24,756 bases of DNA from JAJFVC01 sp039698075. Its GTDB lineage: Bacteria; Planctomycetota; Planctomycetia; Pirellulales; Thermoguttaceae. The DNA is taken from positions 1 through 24,756 of the forward strand of contig JBDKTJ010000035.1 in assembly GCA_039698075.1 (NCBI GenBank). Reading direction: 5' to 3'. Positions within the stretch are counted from its first letter, which is position 1, and every line of letters starts with the position of its first letter. Shown here piece by piece: positions 14,646-22,706 of the stretch. A program made the translations under genes and the position numbers. Under the pieces are notes generated by a model. It was not told where the DNA came from. It worked only from the letters and a program-made list of their open reading frames with translations, and made no database searches.

Positions 14646-15665
14646 TCACAAAAGGCTGCGGATCGTGCCCAGATAGAATGAAAACAGACGGAAGATCAGC
14701 GCGATCAGCAACAGCGCGACCGCGGCCCAAACGAGTCCGCCGGCCACGCGAGTGAGCAGGGCCAACGCCAGCCGGGCCCGCTCTTGATATTGCCGTGCGA
14801 GCCGGCCCATCGACTCGACCACCGCGCCGCTCTGTTCGCCGACGGCCAGCGTGTCCAAAAATTCAGCCGGATAGTCGCCCGCTTGGTAAAACGCCTCGTG
14901 GAGAGAGTGGCCCGCGGTGATTTCCGCCTCGATCACCGGAATTTGTCCGATATACCGGGCGTTTCGCGTTCCGCGCAGACTCATGCGCAACGCGCGGCGA
15001 ATTTCCATCCCGGTGTTCATCGTCAGGTGCATCGACCACGCCAGACGCGACAGGGCCAAGGTCTCCAAGGCGGACCCGACCACCGGCAACCGCAACACAA
15101 AACGCTGAATCGGGCCGACCCAAAACACCCCGCGACGCACGGCGTAAAACAAAAAACACCCCGCCGCGCCGACACACACCAGAAAGGTCAGATAGACCGT
15201 CAACCCGCGACTGCCGATCAACCCAAACCCGAGAATATCGACGCCGTTCTCGATCTGCCCCATGAACCAGATCAAGAAGCCGACAATTGCCAGCGCCATG
15301 GCCAACTGAATCATGGGCCAAAGGATAGCGCTCAAAAAATTGCGTCGCAGCACGAGTCCGTTTTCATAATGGTCGGCCAACTGGCTTAGCACGGCCTCCA
15401 GATGTCCGGACTGCTCGCCCACGGCGATCATTTCACGCATCAGCAGGGGAAAGTATTCGCCGGTGTCGGCCAAGGCGTCTTCAAGCGATTCGCCCCGTTG
15501 AATCCATTGCCCAACACGTTTCAATTCGGAACGTAGCGACCCGTGGGCCCGCTCCGCCTCGCGGGCCATCACCGTTCGGATGTCGATGCCCGCCGCCAGG
15601 GCGATGCTCATACGTCGACACAGTCCGGCCAACGATTTCAGCGAAGCGCGCGAAGAGAAACACAT
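14646..15665 (-). CDS. Type II secretion/type IV pilus F-type inner membrane protein (GspF/PilC-like)
   Basis: 339 aa. Two T2SSF domains in tandem: the first near residues 10-110 with GEQSG at 83-87, the second near 205-300 with GEQSG at 276-280. Transmembrane segments lie at ~111-135, ~156-176 and ~308-331, the family's usual plan, though the protein is somewhat shorter than the ~400-residue norm. In the family this subunit is the membrane platform that couples the ATPase to the pilus. No gspE, gspG or other partner is seen beside it; instead it ends the nfeD-floA transcript, so it may serve a floA-linked membrane complex or work with secretion genes elsewhere. Start ATG 15665, 15 bases after the preceding gene. 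Confidence 0.85.
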   Translation of the reverse strand: MCFSSRASLKSLAGLCRRMSIALAAGIDIRTVMAREAERAHGSLRSELKRVGQWIQRGESLEDALADTGEYFPLLMREMIAVGEQSGHLEAVLSQLADHYENGLVLRRNFLSAILWPMIQLAMALAIVGFLIWFMGQIENGVDILGFGLIGSRGLTVYLTFLVCVGAAGCFLFYAVRRGVFWVGPIQRFVLRLPVVGSALETLALSRLAWSMHLTMNTGMEIRRALRMSLRGTRNARYIGQIPVIEAEITAGHSLHEAFYQAGDYPAEFLDTLAVGEQSGAVVESMGRLARQYQERARLALALLTRVAGGLVWAAVALLLIALIFRLFSFYLGTIRSLL

Positions 15666-15680
15666 CTTGCCCCCGAAGGG

Positions 15681-16358
15681 TTACGCCCACCGTTCTTCCG
15701 GACGATGAAGGATTTCGTTGAGCACGATCGCCCGACGAAGGAAATCGGGATCGCCGAGCCAATCCAAAAGTTCAGCCGCCGGTAAACTGGACGTTTCGAC
15801 GACCGCGACGGCCCGTTCGGACGATTCCGTCGCCGACGGCGCGGCGGATTCACCCGGCACGGCCGCCAGTTGGCTGATGCGATGGTCGAACACCTGCCGA
15901 AAATGCTGGTCGATCTGCCGGTCGACCTGCGTGACCTCTTCGCCCAACGACGCTTCGCGCCGCTCGAACTTTTTAGGCTCGTCGAGATACTGCTCGACGT
16001 GCTGACCGACTTGGCCGCCAACGGGTTTTGGCGTCGATGCCGATTCCGGGCTCGACCGGAAAGACTCGGCCCGCGCGGGCTCAGCCGCCGGCGTGGGCGA
16101 CTTCCGCACGATCGTCGAGCTCGGCGACGAAGTCGGCCCGGCGGATTTCTGTCGGGCGCGGCGCAAGAATTGTTCGACCTCTTGGGTCAGCTCGGTCGGA
16201 CGAGGCGGAGGCGGATTGGGTCGTTGGCTGGGCGGCGGAATTTTCTGGATTTTCGCCATGAGCTGCGCGATGACCGGCACAACCAAAACCAACAGAATCA
16301 CCACGATCTGGATGATCTGGTCCGCCGAAACAGCCCATAGTGCCGCGAAAAAGCTCAT
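15681..16358 (-). CDS. Membrane-anchored protein between floA and T2SS-F gene
   Basis: 225 aa, family not recognised. A single N-terminal transmembrane segment (residues ~13-33, IIQIVVILLVLVVPVIAQLM) is followed by a Pro-rich linker (PPPSQRPNPPPPRP), a charged central region with likely helices (LGEEVTQVDRQIDQHFRQVF) and a C-terminal helical domain (AELLDWLGDPDFLRRAIVLN). The start ATG 16358 overlaps the floA stop as ATGA, so translation is coupled. The long cytoplasmic or periplasmic tail suggests a scaffold or adaptor for the FloA membrane platform. That role is inference from coupling. Confidence 0.78.
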   Translation of the reverse strand: MSFFAALWAVSADQIIQIVVILLVLVVPVIAQLMAKIQKIPPPSQRPNPPPPRPTELTQEVEQFLRRARQKSAGPTSSPSSTIVRKSPTPAAEPARAESFRSSPESASTPKPVGGQVGQHVEQYLDEPKKFERREASLGEEVTQVDRQIDQHFRQVFDHRISQLAAVPGESAAPSATESSERAVAVVETSSLPAAELLDWLGDPDFLRRAIVLNEILHRPEERWA

Positions 16359-17431
16359 GGCGTGCTGCTCGTTTTTCGACTGGTCGGCGTCAACCCAACC
16401 TTGGCGATCGCGGAGCGCATGTCCGTGTCGGCTTGAATGTTGCGGAGCCGGTAATAGTCCATCAGGCCCAGCTTGTTCGAGTGAAACGCGTGGGCGATGG
16501 CCTTGGGCACTTCCGCCTCGGCCTCGACCACTTTGGCCCGATTCTCCTCGATCTGGGCGATCATCTCCTGTTCCTCGGCCACGGCCATCGCGCGGCGTCC
16601 CTCGGCATTGGCCCGGGCCACGCGGACGTCGGCTTCGGCCTGATCGGCCTGCAACCGCGCGCCGATGTTTTCACCCACGTCCACGTCGGCGATGTCGATC
16701 GACACGATCTCAAATGCGGTCTGCGAATCGAGCCGCCGGGCCAGCACGGTTTTTGAAATCCGATCGGGATTCGCCAGCACTTCCAAATGCGACCGGGCCG
16801 ACCCGATCGCGCTGACGATTCCCTCGCCCACCCGCGCGATGATCGTTTCTTCGGTGGCTCCGCCGATCAATTGCTGCAAGTTGGCCCGAACGGTCACGCG
16901 GGCCTTCACTTTCAACTGGATGCCGTTTTGGGCCACGCCGTCGAGCGATTCCTTGCCCATGCCGCGGCCGGGACAATCGATCACCTTCGGATTGACGCTT
17001 GTCTGCACGGCCTCCAACACGTTGCGGCCGGCCAGATCGATCGCGGCGGCCAATTTGAAGTTCAACTCGAGCAGTTTGGCCTTCGCGGCGGCGATCAGTG
17101 CGAGGATCACCAGCGGCACGTTTCCGCCGGCCAAATAGTGGGCCTCAAGCGACTTCGACGTCACGCCCTGTTCGTCGCCGATGCCCGCCTGCACGGCCAT
17201 GATCTTGCTGCGCACGATGACCGAAGGGTTGACCTTCCGAAAGGTCATGCCCAACAGATCGAAAATGCCGATGCCCGCCCCCGTCGTGACCGATTGAATC
17301 CAAAGCCGAAAATAGCGGGCGAATACGGCCAACACGATCAACGCGAAGACGATGCCGATCACCGAGCCGACGATCACCAACATCTGCCAAACGTCTTTGC
17401 TGATCGGCGGAACTTGAGCCAAAAGGGACAT
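16355..17431 (-). CDS. floA: Flotillin-like SPFH membrane protein FloA
   Basis: 358 aa. Residues ~16-40 are a membrane segment (WQMLVIVGSVIGIVFALIVL), followed by an amphipathic stretch, the SPFH/PHB domain (~60-230: MTFRKVNPSVIVRSKIMAVQ, IDLAGRNVLEAVQTSVNP, GIQLKVKARVTVRANLQQLI, IIARVGEGIVSAIGSA) and an Ala/Glu-rich coiled coil (RVARANAEGRRAMAVAEEQE). This is the FloA/YqfA type rather than the longer FloT. The family organises membrane microdomains. The typical partner NfeD lies directly upstream (100-bp gap), and the downstream gene starts on its stop codon. AAGGAA precedes the ATG at 17431. Confidence 0.92.
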   Translation of the reverse strand: MSLLAQVPPISKDVWQMLVIVGSVIGIVFALIVLAVFARYFRLWIQSVTTGAGIGIFDLLGMTFRKVNPSVIVRSKIMAVQAGIGDEQGVTSKSLEAHYLAGGNVPLVILALIAAAKAKLLELNFKLAAAIDLAGRNVLEAVQTSVNPKVIDCPGRGMGKESLDGVAQNGIQLKVKARVTVRANLQQLIGGATEETIIARVGEGIVSAIGSARSHLEVLANPDRISKTVLARRLDSQTAFEIVSIDIADVDVGENIGARLQADQAEADVRVARANAEGRRAMAVAEEQEMIAQIEENRAKVVEAEAEVPKAIAHAFHSNKLGLMDYYRLRNIQADTDMRSAIAKVGLTPTSRKTSSTP

Positions 17432-17531
17432 GAGCGGGGTTCCTTGGCAAATGGAGTTTTCTGGGGGGTCGGCCTTTCACATTTCAAAGGCGATGGTCGC
17501 TCCCTTAACATGACCCTCCGGCCGACTGGTG

Positions 17532-18089
17532 TCAAGCTGGGGGCGTGCCAAACGGGTTGTCGAACGTTTGTTGCAACGGGTCGGACGGCGGCGGCGGTTC
17601 CTCGTCGATCGGACGCACGACCACCCCATGGCCTCGCACCTGAAGGACGCGGACCGGTTGGCCCGCCTCGATCGGCTGGCTTTCGCTGACCGCGTCGATC
17701 GAACGGCCGTCGATCACAACCACGCCGCTCAACAGCATTTTGCTTTTGGCCCGGCCCGTCCGCCCCACGAGATTTTTGAGCCGCTGTCGCTCTTGATCGT
17801 CGGGCAGCACATCCTCACTTTGAGGGGCCTCCAAAAGAACCCGACGCCCCATCGCCGTTTTCGGCCAATACTGAAATCCCCAAACCACGGCGGCCGGCAA
17901 TCCGACCAGCGCGCCCAGCAGGATCAGCACGCCGATGGTCGGACTCTGCCAAAACCCCATCACGATGGCCGCCAAGGTCGACACGGCCGCCAAAAACCCC
18001 AAAATGCCGGCCGAAGGGAAAAAAACCTCCAAAACCGCCAGCGCGGCGCCCAACGCCAACAGCAAAATGGCCCAAATCCAGGGGTCCAT
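17532..18089 (-). CDS. NfeD-like membrane protein
   Basis: The start chosen is ATG 18089 (MDPWIWAILLLALGAALAVL); the frame is open further upstream through antisense of the sigma gene, which is not credible. 185 aa: about three to four transmembrane segments in residues ~4-78 (LEVFFPSAGILGFLAAVSTL, VLILLGALVGLPAAVVW) and a C-terminal OB-like beta domain (RTGRAKSKMLLSGVVVIDGR, QPVRVLQVRGHGVVVRPI). This is the truncated NfeD form without the ClpP-like protease domain. NfeD proteins pair with SPFH proteins, here floA immediately downstream. The C-terminus is Pro-rich. Confidence 0.88.
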   Translation of the reverse strand: MDPWIWAILLLALGAALAVLEVFFPSAGILGFLAAVSTLAAIVMGFWQSPTIGVLILLGALVGLPAAVVWGFQYWPKTAMGRRVLLEAPQSEDVLPDDQERQRLKNLVGRTGRAKSKMLLSGVVVIDGRSIDAVSESQPIEAGQPVRVLQVRGHGVVVRPIDEEPPPPSDPLQQTFDNPFGTPPA

Positions 18090-18097
18090 AAATTCCA

Positions 18098-18120
18098 GAG
18101 GGCTAGGGATCAGGGATTGG
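18098..18120. repeat. GGGATTAGG-type repeat, copy 4 (degenerate)
   Basis: GAGGGCTAGGGATCAGGGATTGG on the plus strand in two slightly changed units, in the gap between the divergent nfeD and sigma factor genes. Confidence 0.6.
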
Positions 18121-18233
18121 AATCGCACACCCCACCACTCGGGTGGCTGGGCGGACTCCTTTCCGTAAGCAATGTTACAATAGCCGTTTGCCGCGATTCC
18201 TGCAAGATTTCGGCCGCGGTGGAAACCAACCCT

Positions 18234-18827
18234 ATGGCCATGATGACGCCATCCCCTGCTGACCACGAGCCCGAGGCCCGATCGGACGCCGCCCAACTGG
18301 ATTGGTCGAGCGTTTTGGCTGCGCACGATCGCTGGCTTCGGACTGTGGTTTGCGCTCGCTTGGGCGAGCCGCAAGCCATCGACGAGGTGATGCAAGAGGT
18401 TGCATTGGCGGCCCTGCGGCAACACGCGCCGCTGACCGACCCGGCCAAGGCGGGCGCATGGCTGTATCGGCTGGCGGTGCGCTACTCGCTGTTGTATCGA
18501 CGCAAACAGGGACGGCGGCGAAAACTGGTCGATCGTTACGTCCAGCGCTGCCAACCCGGCGAGGCCGACGCCCGTCCGTCCGATCCGCTCGATTGGTTGT
18601 TGAACGAGGAACGTCGCGGTCACGTCCGCGAAGCCCTGTCGCGGCTGTCCGAACGGGACCGGGAAATTTTACTGCTCAAATACACCGAAGATTGGAGCTA
18701 TCGAGCGTTGGCCGAACATTTGGGCGTCAGCGAAAGCGCCGTCGAAACGCGACTGCATCGGGCGCGACAGCGATTGCGGACCGAACTGGCCGCACGGAAC
18801 GTCACGCCCGCCGACGCGGCCGTTTAA
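18234..18827 (+). CDS. ECF-type RNA polymerase sigma factor
   Basis: 197 aa from ATG 18234 (MAMMTPSPADHEPEAR); the ORF is open far upstream on the antisense of nfeD and that part is rejected. Region 2 spans ~28-95 (DRWLRTVVCARLGEPQAIDE, VMQEVALAALRQHAPLTD, AGAWLYRLAVRYSLLYRRK), with a basic loop RKQGRRRK. Region 4 spans ~140-185 (VREALSRLSERDREILLLKY, SYRALAEHLGVSESAVETRL), a canonical HTH. It binds core RNA polymerase to read specific promoters. The anti-sigma-like gene follows after 30 bases. A TACAAT at 18176-18181 may be its -10 box. Confidence 0.9.
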   Translation: MAMMTPSPADHEPEARSDAAQLDWSSVLAAHDRWLRTVVCARLGEPQAIDEVMQEVALAALRQHAPLTDPAKAGAWLYRLAVRYSLLYRRKQGRRRKLVDRYVQRCQPGEADARPSDPLDWLLNEERRGHVREALSRLSERDREILLLKYTEDWSYRALAEHLGVSESAVETRLHRARQRLRTELAARNVTPADAAV

Positions 18828-18857
18828 GCGAAATCGACAAGGTCGTGGAAGTGTCCT

Positions 18858-19535
18858 ATGAATACGAATCCTGAAAATCCGAACCTCGACGATCGTCCGT
18901 TCGATCGATTGGTCGACGGAGAAATGAACGAGGCCGAACGGCGTCAGTTGCTGGCCGGGCTCGACCGCACGCCCGACGGCTGGCGTCGCTGCGCGCTGGC
19001 GTTTCTCGAATCGCAAAGCTGGCGAGAAACCTTTGGCGCGATCGCGCAACCGAAACCATCCGTTCGGGCCGCGACGGTCTCGCCGCGACCGCGATCTCGA
19101 TGGAGCGGTCCGCTTCGCGTCGTGGCGGCGATGGCCGTCTGCTTCCTGTTGGCCTTTTGGGCTGGATCGCTGATCGAGCAGGCCCGAGTCGAGCGGCCCG
19201 TCGGATCGAACGATCTGGCCAAAACGGTCCCGGCGACTCCGCAGAAGACTCGTGCGGCGTTCGCCCCGTCGAAGCCTTTGCAGATGGTGACGGTCTCGTC
19301 TCCCTCCAGCGGTTCCTTTCGCGTGCCGGCCGTCGAGCGGGCCAACGTCGACGCCCGATGGCTTGAAAGTCTGCCGCCGGCGATGCCCGACGACGTGATG
19401 CAAGCGTTTCATCGGGCAGGCCATCAGGTGGAGCAACATCGAGAACTAATGCCCGTGCCGCTGCAAGACGGTCGGCGATTGGTCGTGCCGGTCGATCAAG
19501 TGGACGTGCACTACGTAGGCAATGAGACTTATTGA
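18858..19535 (+). CDS. Membrane anti-sigma-like protein, no zinc motif
   Basis: 225 aa. The cytoplasmic part (~1-80) begins PFDRLVDGEMNEAERRQLLA, the usual start of anti-sigma proteins, but lacks the HxxxCxxC zinc motif. A single transmembrane segment lies at ~88-110 (VVAAMAVCFLLAFWAGSLI). The outer part is Ser/Thr/Pro-rich and ends in a small domain (MPVPLQDGRRLVVPVDQVDV). It is placed between the sigma gene and the PDZ gene with short gaps and most likely restrains the sigma factor until an envelope signal arrives. Start ATG 18858, GGAAGTG upstream. Confidence 0.75.
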   Translation: MNTNPENPNLDDRPFDRLVDGEMNEAERRQLLAGLDRTPDGWRRCALAFLESQSWRETFGAIAQPKPSVRAATVSPRPRSRWSGPLRVVAAMAVCFLLAFWAGSLIEQARVERPVGSNDLAKTVPATPQKTRAAFAPSKPLQMVTVSSPSSGSFRVPAVERANVDARWLESLPPAMPDDVMQAFHRAGHQVEQHRELMPVPLQDGRRLVVPVDQVDVHYVGNETY

Positions 19536-19553
19536 GCGAAAAGAGGTGCTGCG

Positions 19554-20456
19554 ATGATTTGTCGAACATGCCGACTTGGCGTTGCGGTGGTTTTGTTGGG
19601 CTGCGCGGCGGCGGTTTTTGCGCAAGCCATTGCACCAAACGAAACGCCGATCTCGAAGCCGGCCTCGTCTTATTGGCTCGGCATCGGCGTCTTCCCGCTG
19701 CCGTCGCCGTTGCGCGTTCAATTGGGCCTGCCGGAAAAGCAGGGGCTGCTGGTCCAGGCCGTGGCGCCCGACAGCCCGGCAGCCAAGGCCGGCATCGTCC
19801 GATACGACGTGCTGCTGCGGATTGACGACAAGCCGCTGGCCGAACCGCGAGATTTGATCGGGGCCATCGCCGCATCGGGCGGCAAGAAACTAAAAATCGA
19901 CCTGATCCGCGGCGGAAAGCCCGCTACGCGGAATATCGTGCCGACGGCTCGCCCGAAAGAGGTCCAACGCCAGGCCGCGATTCCCGAACCCGGCGATTGG
20001 CAGACGATGGAGCGGTGGATGGAAGGCATGTGGAACGAACAACAGCCGCCGCTGCGGTTCCGTATTTTGCACCCCGGCGCGATCGTCCCGCAAGAGGTTT
20101 TCGTGACGCCGCCGCTGCCGAACGGTGTGAGCGTCACCATCAGCAAGCAAGGCAACGAACCGGCCAAGATCGTCGTTCGGCGCGACGGCCAAGAATTGGA
20201 AGTGACCGAAACAGAACTCGACAAACTGCCGGCCGATCTCCGATCGCACGTCGAACGGATGCTAGGACGACGGTTCGAGGGGATCGTGCATCCGGCCCAG
20301 GCGGCTCCGCCCGGCGCCACCACGCAAGAACCGACGACGTGGTCCGAACGGATGGAACAGCGTATGAACGAGATGACCGAACGAATCGATCAGATTTTCC
20401 ACGAGATGCACGAGTTGCGAGAGGGCCCAACGACGCCGAAACCCTCTGAAAAATAA
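19554..20456 (+). CDS. Secreted PDZ-domain protein
   Basis: 300 aa; AGAGGTG eight bases before the ATG. Signal peptide: residues ~1-23 (MICRTCRLGVAVVLLGCAAA; possible cleavage after VFA). PDZ domain ~45-125: YWLGIGVFPLPSPLRVQLGL, EKQGLLVQAVAPDSPAAKAG, IVRYDVLLRIDDKPL, LIGAIAASGGKKLKIDLIRG. No protease catalytic triad is present. The C-terminus is a charged coiled coil (WSERMEQRMNEMTERIDQIF). It follows the anti-sigma gene by 18 bases. A role as a periplasmic sensor or adaptor for the sigma/anti-sigma pair, rather than a protease, is inferred. Confidence 0.85.
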   Translation: MICRTCRLGVAVVLLGCAAAVFAQAIAPNETPISKPASSYWLGIGVFPLPSPLRVQLGLPEKQGLLVQAVAPDSPAAKAGIVRYDVLLRIDDKPLAEPRDLIGAIAASGGKKLKIDLIRGGKPATRNIVPTARPKEVQRQAAIPEPGDWQTMERWMEGMWNEQQPPLRFRILHPGAIVPQEVFVTPPLPNGVSVTISKQGNEPAKIVVRRDGQELEVTETELDKLPADLRSHVERMLGRRFEGIVHPAQAAPPGATTQEPTTWSERMEQRMNEMTERIDQIFHEMHELREGPTTPKPSEK

Positions 20457-20495
20457 AAATGCCTGCCTCGCCGCGGCGTCCGCTGCGGTTAACCT

Positions 20496-20536
20496 GAAGG
20501 GACGGCCTCGATGATCGAGTCCGCCCCTTCCGTTTT
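20496..20536. terminator. Long hairpin terminator between convergent genes
   Basis: GAAGGGACGGCCTCGAT pairs with ATCGAGTCCGCCCCTTC with two mismatches and almost no loop, followed by CGTTTTA. It lies between the PDZ gene end (20456) and the isomerase end (20568); the plus strand is the better terminator, the minus strand has no clear T run. Confidence 0.65.
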
Positions 20537-20567
20537 ATGATCGGCAGGCGATCGGAAGCGAGCCGCC

Positions 20568-21317
20568 TTACAAAAGACTCTCCAACAGCAGCCGCATCTT
20601 GCGCATTTCGGTCAGTTGGTCCACGTCGGGCATCGGCGTAATGTCAACGCACAGCGCCCGATCGTAACGCACTTTGTTCAACTGGTTGATCAATCGGCCG
20701 TACTCGATGTCGCCTTGGCCGATCTGGACCTGTAGCTGCGTCTTGTTCGTATCGCGAAGCCGCACGTGGTAGACGTGCTTCATGACGTGCTCGAAGTCCA
20801 CTCCGGCGTGCGGCCCGTAGAAATAATGGCTCGGGTCCAACGTGATGCCAAGCCCCTTAACGCTGTCGCACATGACCACGGCCGTGTCGGGCGTTTCGGT
20901 CATGCGGCCCACCTCGGTCAGCAGCCCGACGCGCACGCCCTCGCGCGACGCCAGGGCCACCAAGGCCTGCAACCGCTCCACCTCGGCATTGAATGGCGTG
21001 CCCAATTCGGCCGATCGGACCGTGATCGTCACCACCTTGATGGCCTTCGCCAACCGGCAGCATGCGGCAAACTGGTGATAGTAGAGCGGCTCGGGAGCGT
21101 CGATCTCAACACTCAGCGCCACGGGCGTCAGGCGGTGCGTCTGACGGCATTGCAGCATGGCTCGATCCGGATCGGCCAACACCTCGGACGGCTTCATGTG
21201 GCCGCCGGTTTCGTGAATCATGATCTCGACGGACGAATACTCCAACTCCACCAGTTGCAGCAAGGCGGCCGACAACGGCAGATTGGGAAAACAGCGACTC
21301 GACGCGGCAACGAACAC
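20568..21317 (-). CDS. Sugar phosphate isomerase/epimerase-like TIM-barrel protein
   Basis: 249 aa. The start is GTG at 21317 with GGAAGGAG six bases upstream, which decides it. The protein has the AP-endonuclease-2 type fold (xylose isomerase-like TIM barrel): VRVGLLTEVGRMTETP (E135), LGITLDPSHYFYGPH (D161, H164), HVYHVRLRDT (H184), IGQGDIEYGRLI and a last acidic strand ALCVDIT (D225, usually Glu). These are the metal-site positions of the family. Substrate is unknown. It is shorter than the ~280-residue norm, with an abbreviated first half. Runs convergent to the PDZ operon and is probably transcribed alone. Confidence 0.8.
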   Translation of the reverse strand: MFVAASSRCFPNLPLSAALLQLVELEYSSVEIMIHETGGHMKPSEVLADPDRAMLQCRQTHRLTPVALSVEIDAPEPLYYHQFAACCRLAKAIKVVTITVRSAELGTPFNAEVERLQALVALASREGVRVGLLTEVGRMTETPDTAVVMCDSVKGLGITLDPSHYFYGPHAGVDFEHVMKHVYHVRLRDTNKTQLQVQIGQGDIEYGRLINQLNKVRYDRALCVDITPMPDVDQLTEMRKMRLLLESLL

Positions 21318-21508
21318 GGCGGCTCCTTCCGAGGGTCAAACGACGCAAAGGGCGTAGCTTCATACGGATTTCAATTCAACGCTGCGTTTCTCGGTGAGAG
21401 AGCCAACCTGTCTTCCCGCAGGACAAACAGCCGGCAACGCGCACCTTTGAATTGTAATTGGTATAACACCTTTCGCCCTTCGGAAGCAACACCAAGACAA
21501 CGCCGTTT

Positions 21509-21832
21509 TCACGCCGGATCGCCGAAATCATCGCCCGTCGGGGGTTGCGGAAGCCGCTCGAAATGGGCGAGAACTTCGCATAGAATCAGATCGGGACACT
21601 GCGGATCGTGCACAAACAACCGCAACAACCCATGGCACACCGTGGCCAAAAAATGATGGCGACGAAAATAAAAATCCAGCCGCAACGCAATGTCCTCGCT
21701 TCCGACGCATTGCAGCGATTCCGCCCCCGACAACTGAAGCAAATGGTCGCGCAACGCCAGACTGTCGCTCACCCCCGGCAAGCAACCAAATTCACGAGAA
21801 CCATCCGGCGTGCGTTGGTCAATCAACCGCAT
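21509..21832 (-). CDS. Small hypothetical protein
   Basis: 107 aa from ATG 21832 (MRLIDQRTPDGSREF); a start ten codons upstream is possible but falls inside an inverted repeat. Not recognised. Features: a GLPGVSDSLALRDHLL-like helical part, ending FYFRRHHFLATVCHGLLRLF (His-rich), then CPDLILCEVLAHFERLPQPP and an acidic end. The codon use and lack of a better competing frame support a real gene. The 24-bp dyad at 21853-21876 lies just upstream and could control it. Confidence 0.6.
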   Translation of the reverse strand: MRLIDQRTPDGSREFGCLPGVSDSLALRDHLLQLSGAESLQCVGSEDIALRLDFYFRRHHFLATVCHGLLRLFVHDPQCPDLILCEVLAHFERLPQPPTGDDFGDPA

Positions 21833-21852
21833 GGCCGCCACTCTAACAAACC

Positions 21853-21876
21853 GTGGTGACATCTAGGTGTCACCAC
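21853..21876. repeat. Inverted repeat, candidate operator
   Basis: GTGGTGACA-TCTAGG-TGTCACCAC: perfect 9-bp arms round a 6-base centre, 21 bases upstream of the start at 21832. Symmetry and place suit a dimeric repressor site or an RNA hairpin at the 5' end of the message. Confidence 0.55.
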
Positions 21877-21968
21877 AATCGAAAGTGGCGGGATTTTTTT
21901 CTTATCCGACCGGTTGGCTCAGCGACACGACAAGGCCGCGAACAAGATCGCCCGCGGCCTTCGTCGCA

Positions 21969-22014
21969 TAAAAAAAGCCCGCCGATCTCGCAATCTGCGG
22001 GCTAACTCTTTTTT
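21969..22014. terminator. Bidirectional terminator after the RRM gene
   Basis: AGCCCGC (21976-21982) pairs with GCGGGCT (21997-22003); A-rich tract on the left (21969-21976) and T-run on the right (22009-22014), so it can act on both strands. On the minus strand it ends the RRM gene, 94 bases downstream of its stop. Confidence 0.72.
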
Positions 22015-22108
22015 ATGTTTCAAAACCAACCCCACACGGTTTCCGAAGCTATTTCGGATCCGCTTTTTGGGGGTTTTTCGAGATGGAGCAACACGGTCGG
22101 AGACCGCG

Positions 22109-22456
22109 TTACCACTCGCCGCGACCGCCGCGTCCGCCGCCATTGCCGCCACGGCCGCCGCGTCCGCCGCCGTAACCGCCACGACCGCCGCCGCCGCCAC
22201 CGCCACGAGGCTTGTCTTCGGCCTCGTTCACCTTGATGGTGCGGCCGTCCAATTCGGTGCCGTCCATCTCGGCGATGGCCTTCGACGCGCTTTCATCCGC
22301 TGCGTACGTAACGAACCCGAAGCCGCGAGAGCGGCCGGTTTCCCGGTCCGTGATCACCTTGGCTTCGACGATCTCGCCAAATTGCGAGAAAGCGCCGTGC
22401 AAACCGTCGTCCGTCGTACCCCAACTCAACCCACCTACAAACAGTTTCTTGGACAT
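22109..22456 (-). CDS. Glycine-rich RRM RNA-binding protein
   Basis: The start is ATG 22456 (MSKKLFVGGLSWGTTDD) with AGAAGGAG about 12 bases upstream; the longer frame upstream is rejected. 115 aa. One RRM: RNP2 is KLFVGGL (~4-10) and RNP1 is RGFGFVTY (~44-51), followed by the usual end ELDGRTIKVNEAEDKPR. The C-terminal ~30 residues are RGG/GGYGG repeats. This is the small bacterial RRM type, related to the cyanobacterial Rbp proteins, often cold- or stress-inducible. The long leader upstream (about 240 nt) with a terminator-like hairpin suggests leader-based control. Confidence 0.92.
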   Translation of the reverse strand: MSKKLFVGGLSWGTTDDGLHGAFSQFGEIVEAKVITDRETGRSRGFGFVTYAADESASKAIAEMDGTELDGRTIKVNEAEDKPRGGGGGGGRGGYGGGRGGRGGNGGGRGGRGEW

Positions 22457-22706
22457 CCCCAGGTCACTCCTTCTACGGCGCTGTCGCGGGGAGCGACATC
22501 GCGCCAAAATGATACGAACGGGTTTCGTGGGTTTTTCTTGCTTCCTCGCACGACAAACGGTGGAACCTTCTCCGAAGAAAAAGAACGTCGTCTGCCAAAC
22601 GCGTGAAAAACAAAGGGCCCTCGCTCCCCGAGGGCAGCCCCGACGGCCGCCACTGGTCTCTCGTAGCATACCAGCTTCGCCATTCCATGCAACAGGAAAC
22701 TCAAGA

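Noticed and set aside
18234..18827. Possibility that the sigma factor belongs to the phage-like module
   Set aside because: It is separated by the floA operon, has its own anti-sigma partner, and is typical of chromosomal ECF operons.
21914..22606. Plus-strand 230-residue frame with Ala/Thr repeats
   Set aside because: The repeats are the complement of the RGG-rich tail of the RRM protein on the other strand.
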